NCBI RefSeq assembly: GCF_011046485.1
Contig: NZ_CP049256.1
Location: 2,232,001-2,296,000 of the forward strand
DNA length: 64,000 nt
Reading direction: 5' to 3'
Source: Microbacterium sp. 4R-513
GTDB lineage: Bacteria > Actinomycetota > Actinomycetes > Actinomycetales > Microbacteriaceae
Made by a program: the position numbers and the translations under genes
Part shown: positions 49,938-58,718 of the stretch, piece after piece
Numbering within the stretch: the stretch's first letter is position 1
Layout: every line of letters starts with the position of its first letter
Notes under the pieces: generated by a model
What the model saw: the letters and a program-made list of their open reading frames with translations, nothing else
Database searches by the model: none
Told to the model about the DNA's origin: nothing

Positions 49938-50939
49938 TCAGTCCTCGAGCTGCGGCAGCACCTCGCGGCCGAGCAGCGCGATCCCCTCGGCCGAGTCGAT
50001 GCCGTGCGGCGTCCCGAACTCGATGCGGTCGACGCCGGCCCCGATCAGCCGCCGGGCGTGCGAGGCGATGTCCTCCGGAGTCCCCGAGAAGGCGAAGAGG
50101 TCGAGCACATCGCGGGGGACGAGGCGACCCGCACCCTCGTCGTCTCCCTCCGCGAGCCGTGCGCGGATCGCGGGCAGCAGATCGTCGGGCAGGGTCACGG
50201 TGGGATCGAGCGCCGCGACGACGTCGAGGTACATCGCGACCTGGCGGCGTGCGTGCCGCCGCGCGGCGTCGCCGTCGCGGTCGACGACGGTGACGGCACC
50301 CAGCACCACGCCGACGGCATCAGCGGGCCGGCCGGAGCGCTCGAGTCCGCGCCGCAGCCGGGAGCGCACGACGCCGACCATCGCCGAGTTCGCGCTGCCG
50401 CCCACCTTGATCTCGTCGGCGACCTCGCCCGCCAGCGCCGTGCCGAGCGGACCCCACGAGCCCATCAGGATCGGCGCGCGCGAGCGCTCGACGGGGTAGC
50501 GCAGCCGCACGCCGGGCTCGACCCGGAAGACCTCGCCGTCGTATCCCGCGCCCTCGCCGCCGAGCAGCGCCTGCACGACGCCCACCGCGTCACGGAGGTG
50601 GGCGATCGGACGGGGTGCCTCGAGCCCGATCGCCTCGAGCCACGAGCCCTTCGCGAGACCGAGGTACGCGCGGCCGGAGGATGCGGCATCCACCGCGGCG
50701 AACTGCCCCGCGATCTCGTACGGGTGGAGCGTGTAGGGGTTCCAGCACGCGCAGCCGAGCCGCAGGCGCGAGGTCGCACCGGCCATCTCGAGCAGCGCTG
50801 CGACCGGCGGCTGATAGAGGAGGTCCGAGAACACGCTCACTCCGTCGAAGCCGGCGTCTTCAGCGAGTCGAGCCAGTCGTGCGTACTCGCCGGGCGCCTT
50901 GTCGGTCTGCAGCCCGAGCGAGACCTGCACCGCTCTCAC
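49938..50939 (-). CDS. LLM-class flavin-dependent oxidoreductase (second)
   Basis: A 333-residue luciferase-like protein: VQVSLGLQTDKAPGEYARLA, GFDGVSVFSDLLYQPP, GCACWNPYTLHPYEIAGQFA, GRAYLGLAKGSWLEAIGL and APILMGSWGPLGTALAGEVAD are family features (a methylenetetrahydromethanopterin-reductase-like subgroup). GTG 50939 is chosen because it overlaps the preceding stop as GTGA (50936-50939) and puts the first strand VQVSLGLQ at the N-terminus. It is the last gene of a four-gene operon headed by isochorismate synthase. Cofactor F420 or FMN cannot be decided by eye. Confidence 0.85.
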   Translation of the reverse strand: MRAVQVSLGLQTDKAPGEYARLARLAEDAGFDGVSVFSDLLYQPPVAALLEMAGATSRLRLGCACWNPYTLHPYEIAGQFAAVDAASSGRAYLGLAKGSWLEAIGLEAPRPIAHLRDAVGVVQALLGGEGAGYDGEVFRVEPGVRLRYPVERSRAPILMGSWGPLGTALAGEVADEIKVGGSANSAMVGVVRSRLRRGLERSGRPADAVGVVLGAVTVVDRDGDAARRHARRQVAMYLDVVAALDPTVTLPDDLLPAIRARLAEGDDEGAGRLVPRDVLDLFAFSGTPEDIASHARRLIGAGVDRIEFGTPHGIDSAEGIALLGREVLPQLED

Positions 50940-51268
50940 GTGAGGTCCTCGGTCGGGATCGAGCGGATGCCGGTGCGCTCGATCCGCATGATCAGCCGTT
51001 CGTCGGGGTCGGGGCAGGCGACCCGGTCGTCGCGCTCGAGCCAGTCGCCCTCCGGCAGCTGCCGCTGCTTGGCCGGCAGCAGCGGCATGACCGCCTGCAG
51101 CGCGTACATGCAGAAGTGCCCGCCGTCGGGCAGGCACAGCCGGCTGCTCTCGACGAGGTCGATGTGGTCGCCGACCTTCATCCCGCACACCGACCGGCCC
51201 TCGATGCGCTCCACGACGACGCGGAGGTCGTACAGCTCGGTCCGCGGCGCCTCATTCTCGGCGGTCAT
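50936..51268 (-). CDS. TIGR04076-family small protein
   Basis: A 110-residue protein with four Cys in family-like contexts: RSVCGMKVGD, SSRLCLPDGGHFCMYALQA and ACPDPDERLIMRIERT. It matches my recollection of TIGR04076, an uncharacterised family often beside oxidoreductases. The Cys and acidic residues may bind a metal or cluster. ATG 51268 overlaps the amidohydrolase stop in ATGA, and its own stop overlaps the LLM gene. Confidence 0.78.
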   Translation of the reverse strand: MTAENEAPRTELYDLRVVVERIEGRSVCGMKVGDHIDLVESSRLCLPDGGHFCMYALQAVMPLLPAKQRQLPEGDWLERDDRVACPDPDERLIMRIERTGIRSIPTEDLT

Positions 51269-52497
51269 CGCACGATCCGTTCCTCGTCGCGCACGACGAC
51301 GCCGCCCTTCATGACGAAGTCGATTCCGCGCAGCGCCGACACATCGGCTGTGGGGTCGTCGGGCATCGCGATCAGGTCGGCGAATCGGCCGGGGGCGAGG
51401 ATGCCGATGCGGTCGTCGGCGTCGAGCCATCGCGCGGGCGCGGCCGTCGCGGCCGACAGCACCTGCGAGGCGGACAGACCGCCGGCCTGCATGTGCTCGA
51501 GCTCGCGGACGACGGCGCTCGTGCCCTCGAAGTCCCAGAACGGAGGCATGTCGCTGCCGAGGAGGATGTCGACGCCCGCGTCGATCGCGTGCCGATACGA
51601 CTCGAGATGCCGGGGGCCGGCCCCCAGTGAGCGCTCCTGCATCCACGGCGGGATGCCGAGGTCGTCGAAGAACGCCTGCGCACGTGTGACGACGAGCGTC
51701 GGGACGAGCGAGACATGGCGCTCGGCCATGAGCCGCGCGACGTCGGGGGTGAGCTCGTAGCCGTGCTCGACGCAGTCGAGGCCGAGCTCGACGGCCTCGG
51801 CGATGACGGCGGCCGGGCCCGCGTGCGCGGTCACCTTGCGCCCCCACGCGTGGGCGGTCTCGATCGCGGCGGCCATCTCGGCGCGCGTGAGCTGGGGTGT
51901 CGTGATCTGCTCGTGCTCGCCCGCGATCCCGCCCGAGATCATGAGCTTGATGAGGTCGGCCCCGAGCGCGACCTGGCTCCGGACGCCCCGGGTCATCGCG
52001 TCCGGCCCGTCGCACTCGATCGTGTCGTCGGTGTCATGGCCGTGGCCGCCCGTGCAGCACAGCGCCCGCCCCGCGGTGAAGATGCGCGGGCCGGGGACGT
52101 GCCCGGCCTCGATGGCCCGGCGGAGGGCGAAGTCCGCGCCGCCCTTCTCGGCGACGCAGCGCACGGTCGTCACCCCCGAGAGCAGGGTCCGCCGCGCTCC
52201 GTCCGCCATGTACAGCGCGAGCGCATCGGGGCTCAGCGCCGCGACGGCGTCGCCGCCGGCGCCCGGGAGCGACAGCGAGAAGTGCGTGTGCATGTTGACG
52301 AGCCCCGGCATGACGAACGCGCCGTCGAGGTCGATCGCCGAGTCGGTCGCATCGGCCGCGGGAACGACCGCCTCGATGACGCCGGCACGGATGACGAGCG
52401 CGAGACCGCCGCGCGGCTCGGGGGTCAGGCCGTCGATCAGCTGCAGGTTCGTGAGCACGGCATCGCCGCGCTGGGGGATCGACGGCACCGCGCTCAT
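51265..52497 (-). CDS. Amidohydrolase-family metallohydrolase
   Basis: A 410-residue protein of the imidazolonepropionase/Xaa-Pro dipeptidase-like amidohydrolase group. Metal motifs are NMHTHFSLSLPG (His70, His72), a likely carboxylated Lys in GADLIKLMISGG, KVTAHAGP, VEHGYELT and GSDMPPF. The start of the fold (NLQLIDGLTPEPRGGLALVI) and its end (GRFADLIAMPDDPTAD, then VMKGGVVVRD) are typical composite beta domains. ATG 52497 overlaps the isochorismate synthase stop in ATGA. Substrate unknown; coupling with isochorismate synthase is unusual. Confidence 0.9.
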   Translation of the reverse strand: MSAVPSIPQRGDAVLTNLQLIDGLTPEPRGGLALVIRAGVIEAVVPAADATDSAIDLDGAFVMPGLVNMHTHFSLSLPGAGGDAVAALSPDALALYMADGARRTLLSGVTTVRCVAEKGGADFALRRAIEAGHVPGPRIFTAGRALCCTGGHGHDTDDTIECDGPDAMTRGVRSQVALGADLIKLMISGGIAGEHEQITTPQLTRAEMAAAIETAHAWGRKVTAHAGPAAVIAEAVELGLDCVEHGYELTPDVARLMAERHVSLVPTLVVTRAQAFFDDLGIPPWMQERSLGAGPRHLESYRHAIDAGVDILLGSDMPPFWDFEGTSAVVRELEHMQAGGLSASQVLSAATAAPARWLDADDRIGILAPGRFADLIAMPDDPTADVSALRGIDFVMKGGVVVRDEERIVR

Positions 52498-53792
52498 GCC
52501 AGCGCGTCCACGATCGGGCGGAACTTCACCCTCGTCTCGAGGAGCTCGGTCTCGGGGTCGCTCCCCGCCACGATTCCCGCACCCGCATGAGCCACGACGG
52601 GGATCGTATCGCTGTACTCGGCATAGCGACGGCTCGGCGGGGCACCGATCTGCGCGCAGCGCAGCGCGATCGCCCACTCGCCGTCTCCGTTCGCGTCCAC
52701 CCAGCCCACGGGTCCCGCATAGCGGCCGCGGTCGAACGGCTCGAGGCGCCGGATCAGCTCGATCGCGGCATCCGTCGGCGTCCCCGCCACCGCGGCAGTG
52801 GGGTGGAGCGCCGCGACGAGATCGAGCGCCGATGCATGGTCGGCGAGGTCGCCCGCCACATCGGTCGCGAGGTGCCACAGGTTCGGCAGCTCGAGCGCGA
52901 AGGGCTCGTCGTCGGCGCGCAGGTCGGTCGTGTGCGGACGCAGCGAGTCGACGACGCTGCGCACGGCGTAGCGGTGCTCGTCGAGGTCCTTCGCGCTGTG
53001 CGAGAGGGCGACGGATGCCTCGGCATCCCCACCCGCGTCCGTCCCGCGCGGGAACGTGCCGGCCAGCACGCGTGCCGTGACGCTGCCGCCCGAGACCGTG
53101 ACGAGCGTCTCGGGGCTCGCCCCGATCAGGCCGTCGACGGCGTAGGTCCAGGTGTCGGGGTACCCGGTCGCCAGCGCGCGGACGAGGCGACGGAGGTCGG
53201 CGCCCGCGGGCACCGTGCCGACGAGGTCACGCGCGAGCACGACCTTTCCCACCTCGCCGTCGGCAATCGCGTCGAGCGCGAGCCGCACGGCCGCCTGGTA
53301 GCCGGCGGGGTTCAAGGCACCCGGTCCGAGCGTCGCCGACCAATAGGGGCCGTAGGGGAGGGGCTCGAGACGCGGCTCGTCGAGTTCGGCACCCACCGCC
53401 CGGACACGAGTGATCCAGGCGCGCCCGTCACGGCGACCGAGGATCGCCTGGGGCACGGTGAGGCGGCTCATCGAGGCGGAGCGCGCATCGAAGGCCAGCG
53501 CGCCGAAGGCCACGAGCCCCGAGCCGGGCAGGCCGAGGGGATCGTCGATCTCGGCCGCGGCGGCCATGGCGCGCCACGTGTCGGACGGCGACGGCCGATC
53601 CTCGTCGCGCGCCGGCGCGAAGGGGCCGCCTGCCTCATATCCGACGACGGCGCCGCCGACGCCGACGATGCCGTCGCCCCGGCGGAACCACGCGAAGGGC
53701 GAGTGGGGGTCGGTGTACGCGAGCAGATCGCGATCCGGGTCGACCTCGCGGGTCTCGACCACCAGGCGCGGCGGGCGGAGGGGGTCGGTCAC
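52494..53792 (-). CDS. menF: Isochorismate synthase
   Basis: A 432-residue chorismate-using enzyme (MenF/EntC/DhbC family) that makes isochorismate. Signature pieces are IADGEVGKVVLARDL (general base Lys), IGASPETLVTVSGG, RVLAGTFPRG, SAKDLDEHRYAVRSVVDSL, HPTAAVAGTP and GPVGWVDANGDGEWAIALR with magnesium-binding Glu. GTG 53792 has TAGGCT six bases upstream on the minus strand. Given the men genes nearby it should feed menaquinone synthesis. However, its operon partners (amidohydrolase, TIGR04076, LLM) are not menaquinone enzymes, so another isochorismate use cannot be excluded. Confidence 0.92.
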   Translation of the reverse strand: MTDPLRPPRLVVETREVDPDRDLLAYTDPHSPFAWFRRGDGIVGVGGAVVGYEAGGPFAPARDEDRPSPSDTWRAMAAAAEIDDPLGLPGSGLVAFGALAFDARSASMSRLTVPQAILGRRDGRAWITRVRAVGAELDEPRLEPLPYGPYWSATLGPGALNPAGYQAAVRLALDAIADGEVGKVVLARDLVGTVPAGADLRRLVRALATGYPDTWTYAVDGLIGASPETLVTVSGGSVTARVLAGTFPRGTDAGGDAEASVALSHSAKDLDEHRYAVRSVVDSLRPHTTDLRADDEPFALELPNLWHLATDVAGDLADHASALDLVAALHPTAAVAGTPTDAAIELIRRLEPFDRGRYAGPVGWVDANGDGEWAIALRCAQIGAPPSRRYAEYSDTIPVVAHAGAGIVAGSDPETELLETRVKFRPIVDALA

Positions 53793-53815
53793 AAGGCAAG
53801 CCTAGACTCGCTGGG
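53793..53815. promoter_or_regulatory. Overlapping divergent -10 elements
   Basis: Only 23 bases separate the start codons of menF (minus) and the DUF402 gene (plus). The segment AGCCTAGACT (53799-53808) holds TAGGCT on the minus strand (six bases before the menF GTG) and TAGACT on the plus strand (seven bases before the DUF402 GTG); they share two bases. Both transcripts would be leaderless and polymerase could occupy only one direction at a time. Confidence 0.6.
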
Positions 53816-54379
53816 GTGACCGGAGATTCCCCCGCGGTCCGGCCCGAGCCCGGGACCCGCGTGACGTTCCGCTGGCGGAAATGGGACGGCAGCCCGCACT
53901 GGATGCACGACTGCGTGTACCTCGGCTCGGACCAGTGGGGCGACTGGTTCGGACAGCGTGCAGGATGGCGGAGCCACCGCCCCGGGCGGGACTTCCCCGC
54001 CGAGGGCGACAACGTGACGCTCCTGCCGCCGAGCGGTGACTTCACGGCGACGTTCAACGCCGAGCCGGCGACCTACCGCGTCTACATCGACATCGCGTGG
54101 GACGTCCGCTGGGAGGCCGGCGAGCCGACCGGCATCGACATGGACCTCGATGTCGTCGATGCCCGCGACGGGCGCGGCATCTGGATCGACGACCGCGATG
54201 AGTGGGACGAGCACCGCGTGGCCTACGGCTACCCGCTCGGCATCGTGGAGCGCCTCGAGACGCTCGCGATCGACCTCGAGCGCAAGGTCATCGCCCACAC
54301 CGCGCCCTTCGACGCCGCCACGCCGGCGGCCTGGTCGGCCCGGCTCCAGGCCCTCGGGTCCGTCGCACCCGACGCCTAG
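53816..54379 (+). CDS. DUF402 domain protein
   Basis: A 187-residue protein with the DUF402 beta-barrel core: GTRVTFRWRKWDGSPHWMHD, then WYVYIDIAW-like strand TYRVYIDIAWDVRW, and the acidic motif GIDMDLDVVDARDG with IDDRDEWDEH. DUF402 proteins include nucleotide phosphatases with acidic metal sites, so a hydrolase role is possible. GTG 53816 is leaderless-like (TAGACT seven bases before). Its stop codon TAG (54377-54379) is the first half of the TAGACT before menG. Confidence 0.83.
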   Translation: MTGDSPAVRPEPGTRVTFRWRKWDGSPHWMHDCVYLGSDQWGDWFGQRAGWRSHRPGRDFPAEGDNVTLLPPSGDFTATFNAEPATYRVYIDIAWDVRWEAGEPTGIDMDLDVVDARDGRGIWIDDRDEWDEHRVAYGYPLGIVERLETLAIDLERKVIAHTAPFDAATPAAWSARLQALGSVAPDA

Positions 54380-54388
54380 ACTCGACGG

Positions 54389-55129
54389 GTGACCCCGAGC
54401 GCCCCCGACCACGAGCCCAATCGCGCCGATCTCGGCAAGGATCCCCGGCGCGTGAGCGGCATGTTCGACCAGGTGGCGAAGGGCTACGACCGCACCAACA
54501 CGGTGCTGAGCCTCGGCAACGACCAGCTGTGGCGGGTTGCGACGACCCGCGCCGTGGCGCCCCGCAAGGGGCAGCGGATCCTCGACCTCGCCGCAGGGAC
54601 GGGCGCCTCGAGCGTGTCGCTCGCCAAGAGCGGTGCCGACGTCGTCGCGGCCGACTTCTCGCCGGGCATGATCGCCGAAGGGCGCCGGCGGCACCGCGGC
54701 ATCCCGAATCTCTCGTTCGTCGAAGCAGATGCCACGGCGCTCCCGTTCGGCGACGGCGAGTTCGACGCGGTCACGATGTCGTTCGGCCTGCGCAACGTGA
54801 ACGAGCCGAAGAAGGCGCTCGCCGAGCTGCTGCGCGTCACGAAGCCCGGCGGCCGCCTCGTGATCTGCGAGTTCTCCAAGCCGCCGTCGCCGAGCTTCAA
54901 CGGCCTCTACCGCTTCTACAACGACCGCATCCTGCCGACAGTCGCGAAGGCTGTGAGCTCCAACGCCGAGGCCTACGACTACCTCAACGAGTCGATCAAG
55001 GACTGGCCCGACCAGCGCACCCTGTCGGCGTGGATCCGCGAGGCGGGGTGGACGGATGTCGCCCACCGCAACCTCTCGTTCGGCATCGTCGCCCTGCACC
55101 GCGCCCGCAAGCCGGCGACCTCTCGCTGA
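54389..55129 (+). CDS. menG: Demethylmenaquinone methyltransferase
   Basis: A 246-residue UbiE/MenG-type SAM methyltransferase, the last step of menaquinone synthesis. The N-terminal RVSGMFDQVAKGYDRTNTVL, motif I ILDLAAGTGASSVSLAK, FVEADATALPFGDGEFDAVT, MSFGLRNVNEPKKALAEL and the C-terminal GIVALHRARK are diagnostic. GTG 54389 is six bases after TAGACT (54377-54382), so it is likely leaderless. A polyprenyl synthase gene follows on the same strand, as in many actinobacterial men loci. Confidence 0.95.
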   Translation: MTPSAPDHEPNRADLGKDPRRVSGMFDQVAKGYDRTNTVLSLGNDQLWRVATTRAVAPRKGQRILDLAAGTGASSVSLAKSGADVVAADFSPGMIAEGRRRHRGIPNLSFVEADATALPFGDGEFDAVTMSFGLRNVNEPKKALAELLRVTKPGGRLVICEFSKPPSPSFNGLYRFYNDRILPTVAKAVSSNAEAYDYLNESIKDWPDQRTLSAWIREAGWTDVAHRNLSFGIVALHRARKPATSR

Positions 55130-55187
55130 CGAGGCAACGCCCCCGCTCGACGGAACGCGGTCAACGCCCGCCCGGTAGGCTGGTCCC

Positions 55188-56243
55188 GTGTCTCCCTCAG
55201 CGCCGGGCTCGCGTCTCGCGAGCAAGCTGGGCCTCACCGACCGCGTCTTCGCGGGTCCGAGGTCTCGCCGGCTCCTCTCGACCGTCGAAGCGGGTCTCGA
55301 GCGGGTCGACGCGACGCTGCGCGACGAGCTGCACGTCTCCGACCAGCTCGCCGACACGACGAGCCGCTATCTGTACGAGGCGGGCGGCAAGCGCGTGCGC
55401 CCCATGCTGGCGCTCCTGACGGCGCAGCTCGGCAAGGGCACGACCGAAGAGGTCATCCAGGGTGCGACCGCGCTCGAGATGACGCATCTCGGCTCGCTCT
55501 ACCACGACGACGTGATGGATGCCGCCGACAAGCGCCGCGGAGTGCCCAGCGCCCACGCGGTCTGGGGGAACAGCATCGCCATCCTCACCGGCGACCTGCT
55601 CTTCTCGCGCGCGAGCCAGATCATGGCCCGCCACGGCGACCGTGCGATCCGGCTGCAGTCCGACACCTTCGAGCGACTCGTCCTCGGCCAGATGCACGAG
55701 ACGGTCGGGCCTCAGGACTCGGACGACCCCGTCGAGTTCTACCTGCAGGTGCTGTCCGACAAGACCGGATCCCTCATCGCGGCGGCGGCGCAGTCCGGTG
55801 TCATCTTCAGCGAGGGTCCGGCCGAGTACGAAGAGCCGATGTTCGTCTTCGGTGAGAAGGCGGGTGTCGCCTTCCAGCTCCTCGACGACGTCATCGACCT
55901 CTCCGCCGACGCCGACGAGACGGGCAAGGTGCCCGGCACCGACCTGCGTGCCGGTGTGCCGACGATGCCCTACCTCCTTCTCGGCCGGCAGGAGGACGAG
56001 GCATCCGTCGCCCTCCGCGACAGGATCGACGACGGCGTCGCCCGCATCGCCGACGGTGCCGACCCGGCTCTGCTCGACGACCCGCTGGCCGACCTGCGCG
56101 AGCACGATGCGACGCGCGCGACCCTCGACCTCGCCCACGCGTGGTCGCGCGAGGCGATCGACGCACTCGCCCCGATTCCCGACGGACCCGTCCGCGAAGC
56201 CCTCACGCGCTTCGCCCAGGCCGTCGCCGATCGCTCGAGCTGA
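55188..56243 (+). CDS. Long-chain trans-polyprenyl diphosphate synthase
   Basis: A 351-residue polyprenyl synthetase that makes the isoprenoid side chain for menaquinone. GGKRVRPMLALL (66-77), first Asp motif HDDVMDAADKRRG (DDxxD at 107-111), LQSDTFERLVLGQM and second Asp motif LLDDVIDLSAD (233-237) are present. Residues before the first DDxxD (TALEMTHLGSLYH) lack bulky aromatics at positions that would stop chain growth, consistent with a long product. GTG 55188 is six bases after TAGGCT. Its place next to menG supports a role in menaquinone tail synthesis; chain length cannot be set. Confidence 0.93.
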   Translation: MSPSAPGSRLASKLGLTDRVFAGPRSRRLLSTVEAGLERVDATLRDELHVSDQLADTTSRYLYEAGGKRVRPMLALLTAQLGKGTTEEVIQGATALEMTHLGSLYHDDVMDAADKRRGVPSAHAVWGNSIAILTGDLLFSRASQIMARHGDRAIRLQSDTFERLVLGQMHETVGPQDSDDPVEFYLQVLSDKTGSLIAAAAQSGVIFSEGPAEYEEPMFVFGEKAGVAFQLLDDVIDLSADADETGKVPGTDLRAGVPTMPYLLLGRQEDEASVALRDRIDDGVARIADGADPALLDDPLADLREHDATRATLDLAHAWSREAIDALAPIPDGPVREALTRFAQAVADRSS

Positions 56244-56310
56244 CCCGAGTCGCACTCCTCGCGCCCGTCGCGGGGGCCGACTTCGGCCGAGCACAAGAAA
56301 GGACCCCCAC

Positions 56311-57681
56311 ATGACCAAGCTCCGACTCGCCATCGTCGGCGCGGGCCCTGCCGGGATCTACGCGGCCGACATCCTCCTGAAGGCAGAGCGCAAGTTCGAC
56401 GTGTCGATCGACCTCTTCGAGCAGCTGCCGGCGCCCTACGGGCTCGTCCGCTACGGCGTCGCGCCCGATCACCCGCGCATCAAGGGCATCATCACGGCGC
56501 TGCGCGAAGTGCTCGACCGCGGTGACATCCGCATCTTCGGCAATGTCCGCTTCGGCGAGGACATCACGCTCGAAGACCTCAAGCGGCACTACAACGCCGT
56601 CATCTTCGCGACCGGTGCCGTGCGCGACTCCTCCCTCGACATCCCCGGCATCGACGCCGCGGGGTCGTACGGCGCCGCCGACTTCGTCAGCTGGTTCGAC
56701 GGGCACCCCGACGTGCCGCGCGAGTGGCCGCTCGACGCCGAGTCGGTCGCCGTCATCGGCAACGGGAATGTCGCGCTCGACGTCTCGCGCATGCTCGCCA
56801 AGCACGCGGAGGACCTGCTGCCGACCGAGATCCCCGACAACGTGCACGCGGGCCTCGCCGCATCGAAGGTGACCGACGTCCACGTCTTCGGCCGTCGCGG
56901 TCCCGCGCAGGTCAAGTTCACGCCGCTGGAGCTGCGCGAGCTCGGCGAGCTGCGCGACGTCGACATGGTCGTCTACGACGAGGACTTCGACTACGACGAG
57001 GCGTCCAAGGCCGCCATCGCGAGCAACAAGCAGGTGCTCGTCATCGACCGCGTCCTGCAGTCGTGGCGCACGCGCGAGTCGGTCAACAACGCCGGCGGCT
57101 CGGCGTCACGCCGCCTGCACCTGCACTTCTATGCGAAGCCGCTCGAGGTCGTCAAGGATCCCGAGGGCCGCGTGTCGGCGTTCCGCTGGGAGCGCACGCG
57201 TCCCGACGGCGCGGGCGGGGTCGTCGGCACGGGTGAGATCCGCGAGATCCCGATCCAGGCGATCTACCGCGCCGTCGGCTACTTCGGCTCGCCGCTGCCC
57301 GGCGTTCCGTTCGACAAGCGCCACGGCGTCATCCCGAACCACGAGGGCCAGGTCCTGCGGCGCGACTCCAACGAGCGCGTCCCGGGCGTCTACGCCACGG
57401 GCTGGATCAAGCGGGGGCCTGTCGGCCTCATCGGCCACACGAAGTCGGACGCGATGGAGACGATCCGCCACGTCATCAACGACCAGGGCTCGTGGTGGCA
57501 GCCCGCCGACCCGTCGGAGGACGCGATTCCCGCGCTCCTCGCGTCGCGCGGCGTGGTGTGGACCGACCTCGACGGCTGGCACCGCCTCGACAGCCATGAG
57601 ATGGATCTCGGCCGGCCGCACGGCCGCGCCCGCATCAAGGTCGTCCCGCGCGACGAGATGATCTCGATCTCCCGCGACTAG
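56311..57681 (+). CDS. FprA-type ferredoxin/adrenodoxin-like NADP reductase
   Basis: A 456-residue FAD/NADP enzyme. The FAD motif is AIVGAGPAGIYAADILL (8-24), with LFEQLPAPYGLVRYGVAPDH, the NADP motif VAVIGNGNVALDVSRMLA (about 145-162), FGRRGPAQVKFTPLELREL and the final FAD-contact GVYATGWIKRGPVGLIGHTK. These define the adrenodoxin reductase/FprA family, which passes electrons between NADPH and ferredoxin. It starts at ATG 56311 with AGAAAGGA as ribosome site. It may supply electrons to redox enzymes, perhaps including a P450 or ferredoxin encoded elsewhere. Confidence 0.93.
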   Translation: MTKLRLAIVGAGPAGIYAADILLKAERKFDVSIDLFEQLPAPYGLVRYGVAPDHPRIKGIITALREVLDRGDIRIFGNVRFGEDITLEDLKRHYNAVIFATGAVRDSSLDIPGIDAAGSYGAADFVSWFDGHPDVPREWPLDAESVAVIGNGNVALDVSRMLAKHAEDLLPTEIPDNVHAGLAASKVTDVHVFGRRGPAQVKFTPLELRELGELRDVDMVVYDEDFDYDEASKAAIASNKQVLVIDRVLQSWRTRESVNNAGGSASRRLHLHFYAKPLEVVKDPEGRVSAFRWERTRPDGAGGVVGTGEIREIPIQAIYRAVGYFGSPLPGVPFDKRHGVIPNHEGQVLRRDSNERVPGVYATGWIKRGPVGLIGHTKSDAMETIRHVINDQGSWWQPADPSEDAIPALLASRGVVWTDLDGWHRLDSHEMDLGRPHGRARIKVVPRDEMISISRD

Positions 57682-57737
57682 GGCGCAGACGGATGCCGCG
57701 CAGCGGCGCGGCCGGCACCCCTGAATAGGCTGGGGTC

Positions 57738-58718
57738 ATGGCAGGCGAGTGGGCGCCGGACATCCTCGGCGACGGGTTCGAGCAGCGGACCCTGCCGCTC
57801 GGCGAGGACGACGAGGGGCCGCTCGTCGCGACGCTGATCCGCAGCATCCCGAACCCGATCCGGGTGCTCGCAGGGCCCCTGCGCGACGTCGACGTGCTGT
57901 CGGTGCACGGCTGGTCGGACTACTTCTTCCAGCCGGCACAGGCCCGGTTCTGGACCGAGCTGGGCGCGCACTTCTACGCGCTCGATCTGCGCAAGTACGG
58001 GCGCAGTCTCCGCGACGGGCAGACCCCGGGGTACATCACCGATCTCACCGACTACGACGTCGACATCGAGGCGGCGCTCGCCGCGGTCGGGCACCGGCGC
58101 GGCCGGCGGCTCGTGCTGCTCGGCCACTCGACCGGCGGCCTCATCCTGTCTCTCTGGGCAGCGCGGCATCGCGGCCGCGCTGCCGCGCTCGTGCTCAACA
58201 GTCCCTGGCTCGAGCTGCAGCTCGGTGCCATGGGACGGCAGGCGCTCGCGCCGCTCGTGCAGGCCCGGGCCCGATGGGATCCGCGCGGCCAGCAGGCGAC
58301 GGTCGACTTCGGGTTCTACACGCGCGCCCAGCACGAGGTCGGGGCGCTCCCCGCGCTGGCGTACCACGACGAGTGGCGGCCCGAGTTCGGGTTCGCGACC
58401 CACCCCGGCTGGCTCGCCGCGATCCTGCAGGGCCACCGCACGATCGCCTACGGCGTCGAGGTCGGATGCCCCGCCCTCGTGCTGCTCTCGGCGCGCTCGG
58501 CGGTCCAGCTCGCGTGGCGCGATGACATGACCTCGGCGGACTCCGTGCTGATCGTCGACGACATCGCCCGCGCGGCATCGCGCCTCGGCCGCGACGTCTC
58601 GATCGCCCGGATCGACGGCGCCCTGCACGACGTCTTCCTCTCGCGGCCGGAGCCGCGCGCGGCCGCCTACCGTGCGGTCGAGCGATGGCTGATCTGGGGA
58701 GCGCTCGACCGCAGCTGA
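57738..58718 (+). CDS. Alpha/beta hydrolase (serine aminopeptidase/lysophospholipase-like)
   Basis: A 326-residue alpha/beta hydrolase with nucleophile elbow LLGHSTGGLILSLWAA, the oxyanion strand VDVLSVHGWSDYFFQPA, GAHFYALDLRKYGRSLR and a late catalytic His in ALHDVFLSRPEP. The pattern fits the S33/Hydrolase_4 (monoglyceride lipase-like) group. ATG 57738 is six bases after TAGGCT. Substrate unknown; in this neighbourhood it could stand in for the missing MenH, but nothing in the sequence shows this. Confidence 0.88.
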   Translation: MAGEWAPDILGDGFEQRTLPLGEDDEGPLVATLIRSIPNPIRVLAGPLRDVDVLSVHGWSDYFFQPAQARFWTELGAHFYALDLRKYGRSLRDGQTPGYITDLTDYDVDIEAALAAVGHRRGRRLVLLGHSTGGLILSLWAARHRGRAAALVLNSPWLELQLGAMGRQALAPLVQARARWDPRGQQATVDFGFYTRAQHEVGALPALAYHDEWRPEFGFATHPGWLAAILQGHRTIAYGVEVGCPALVLLSARSAVQLAWRDDMTSADSVLIVDDIARAASRLGRDVSIARIDGALHDVFLSRPEPRAAAYRAVERWLIWGALDRS

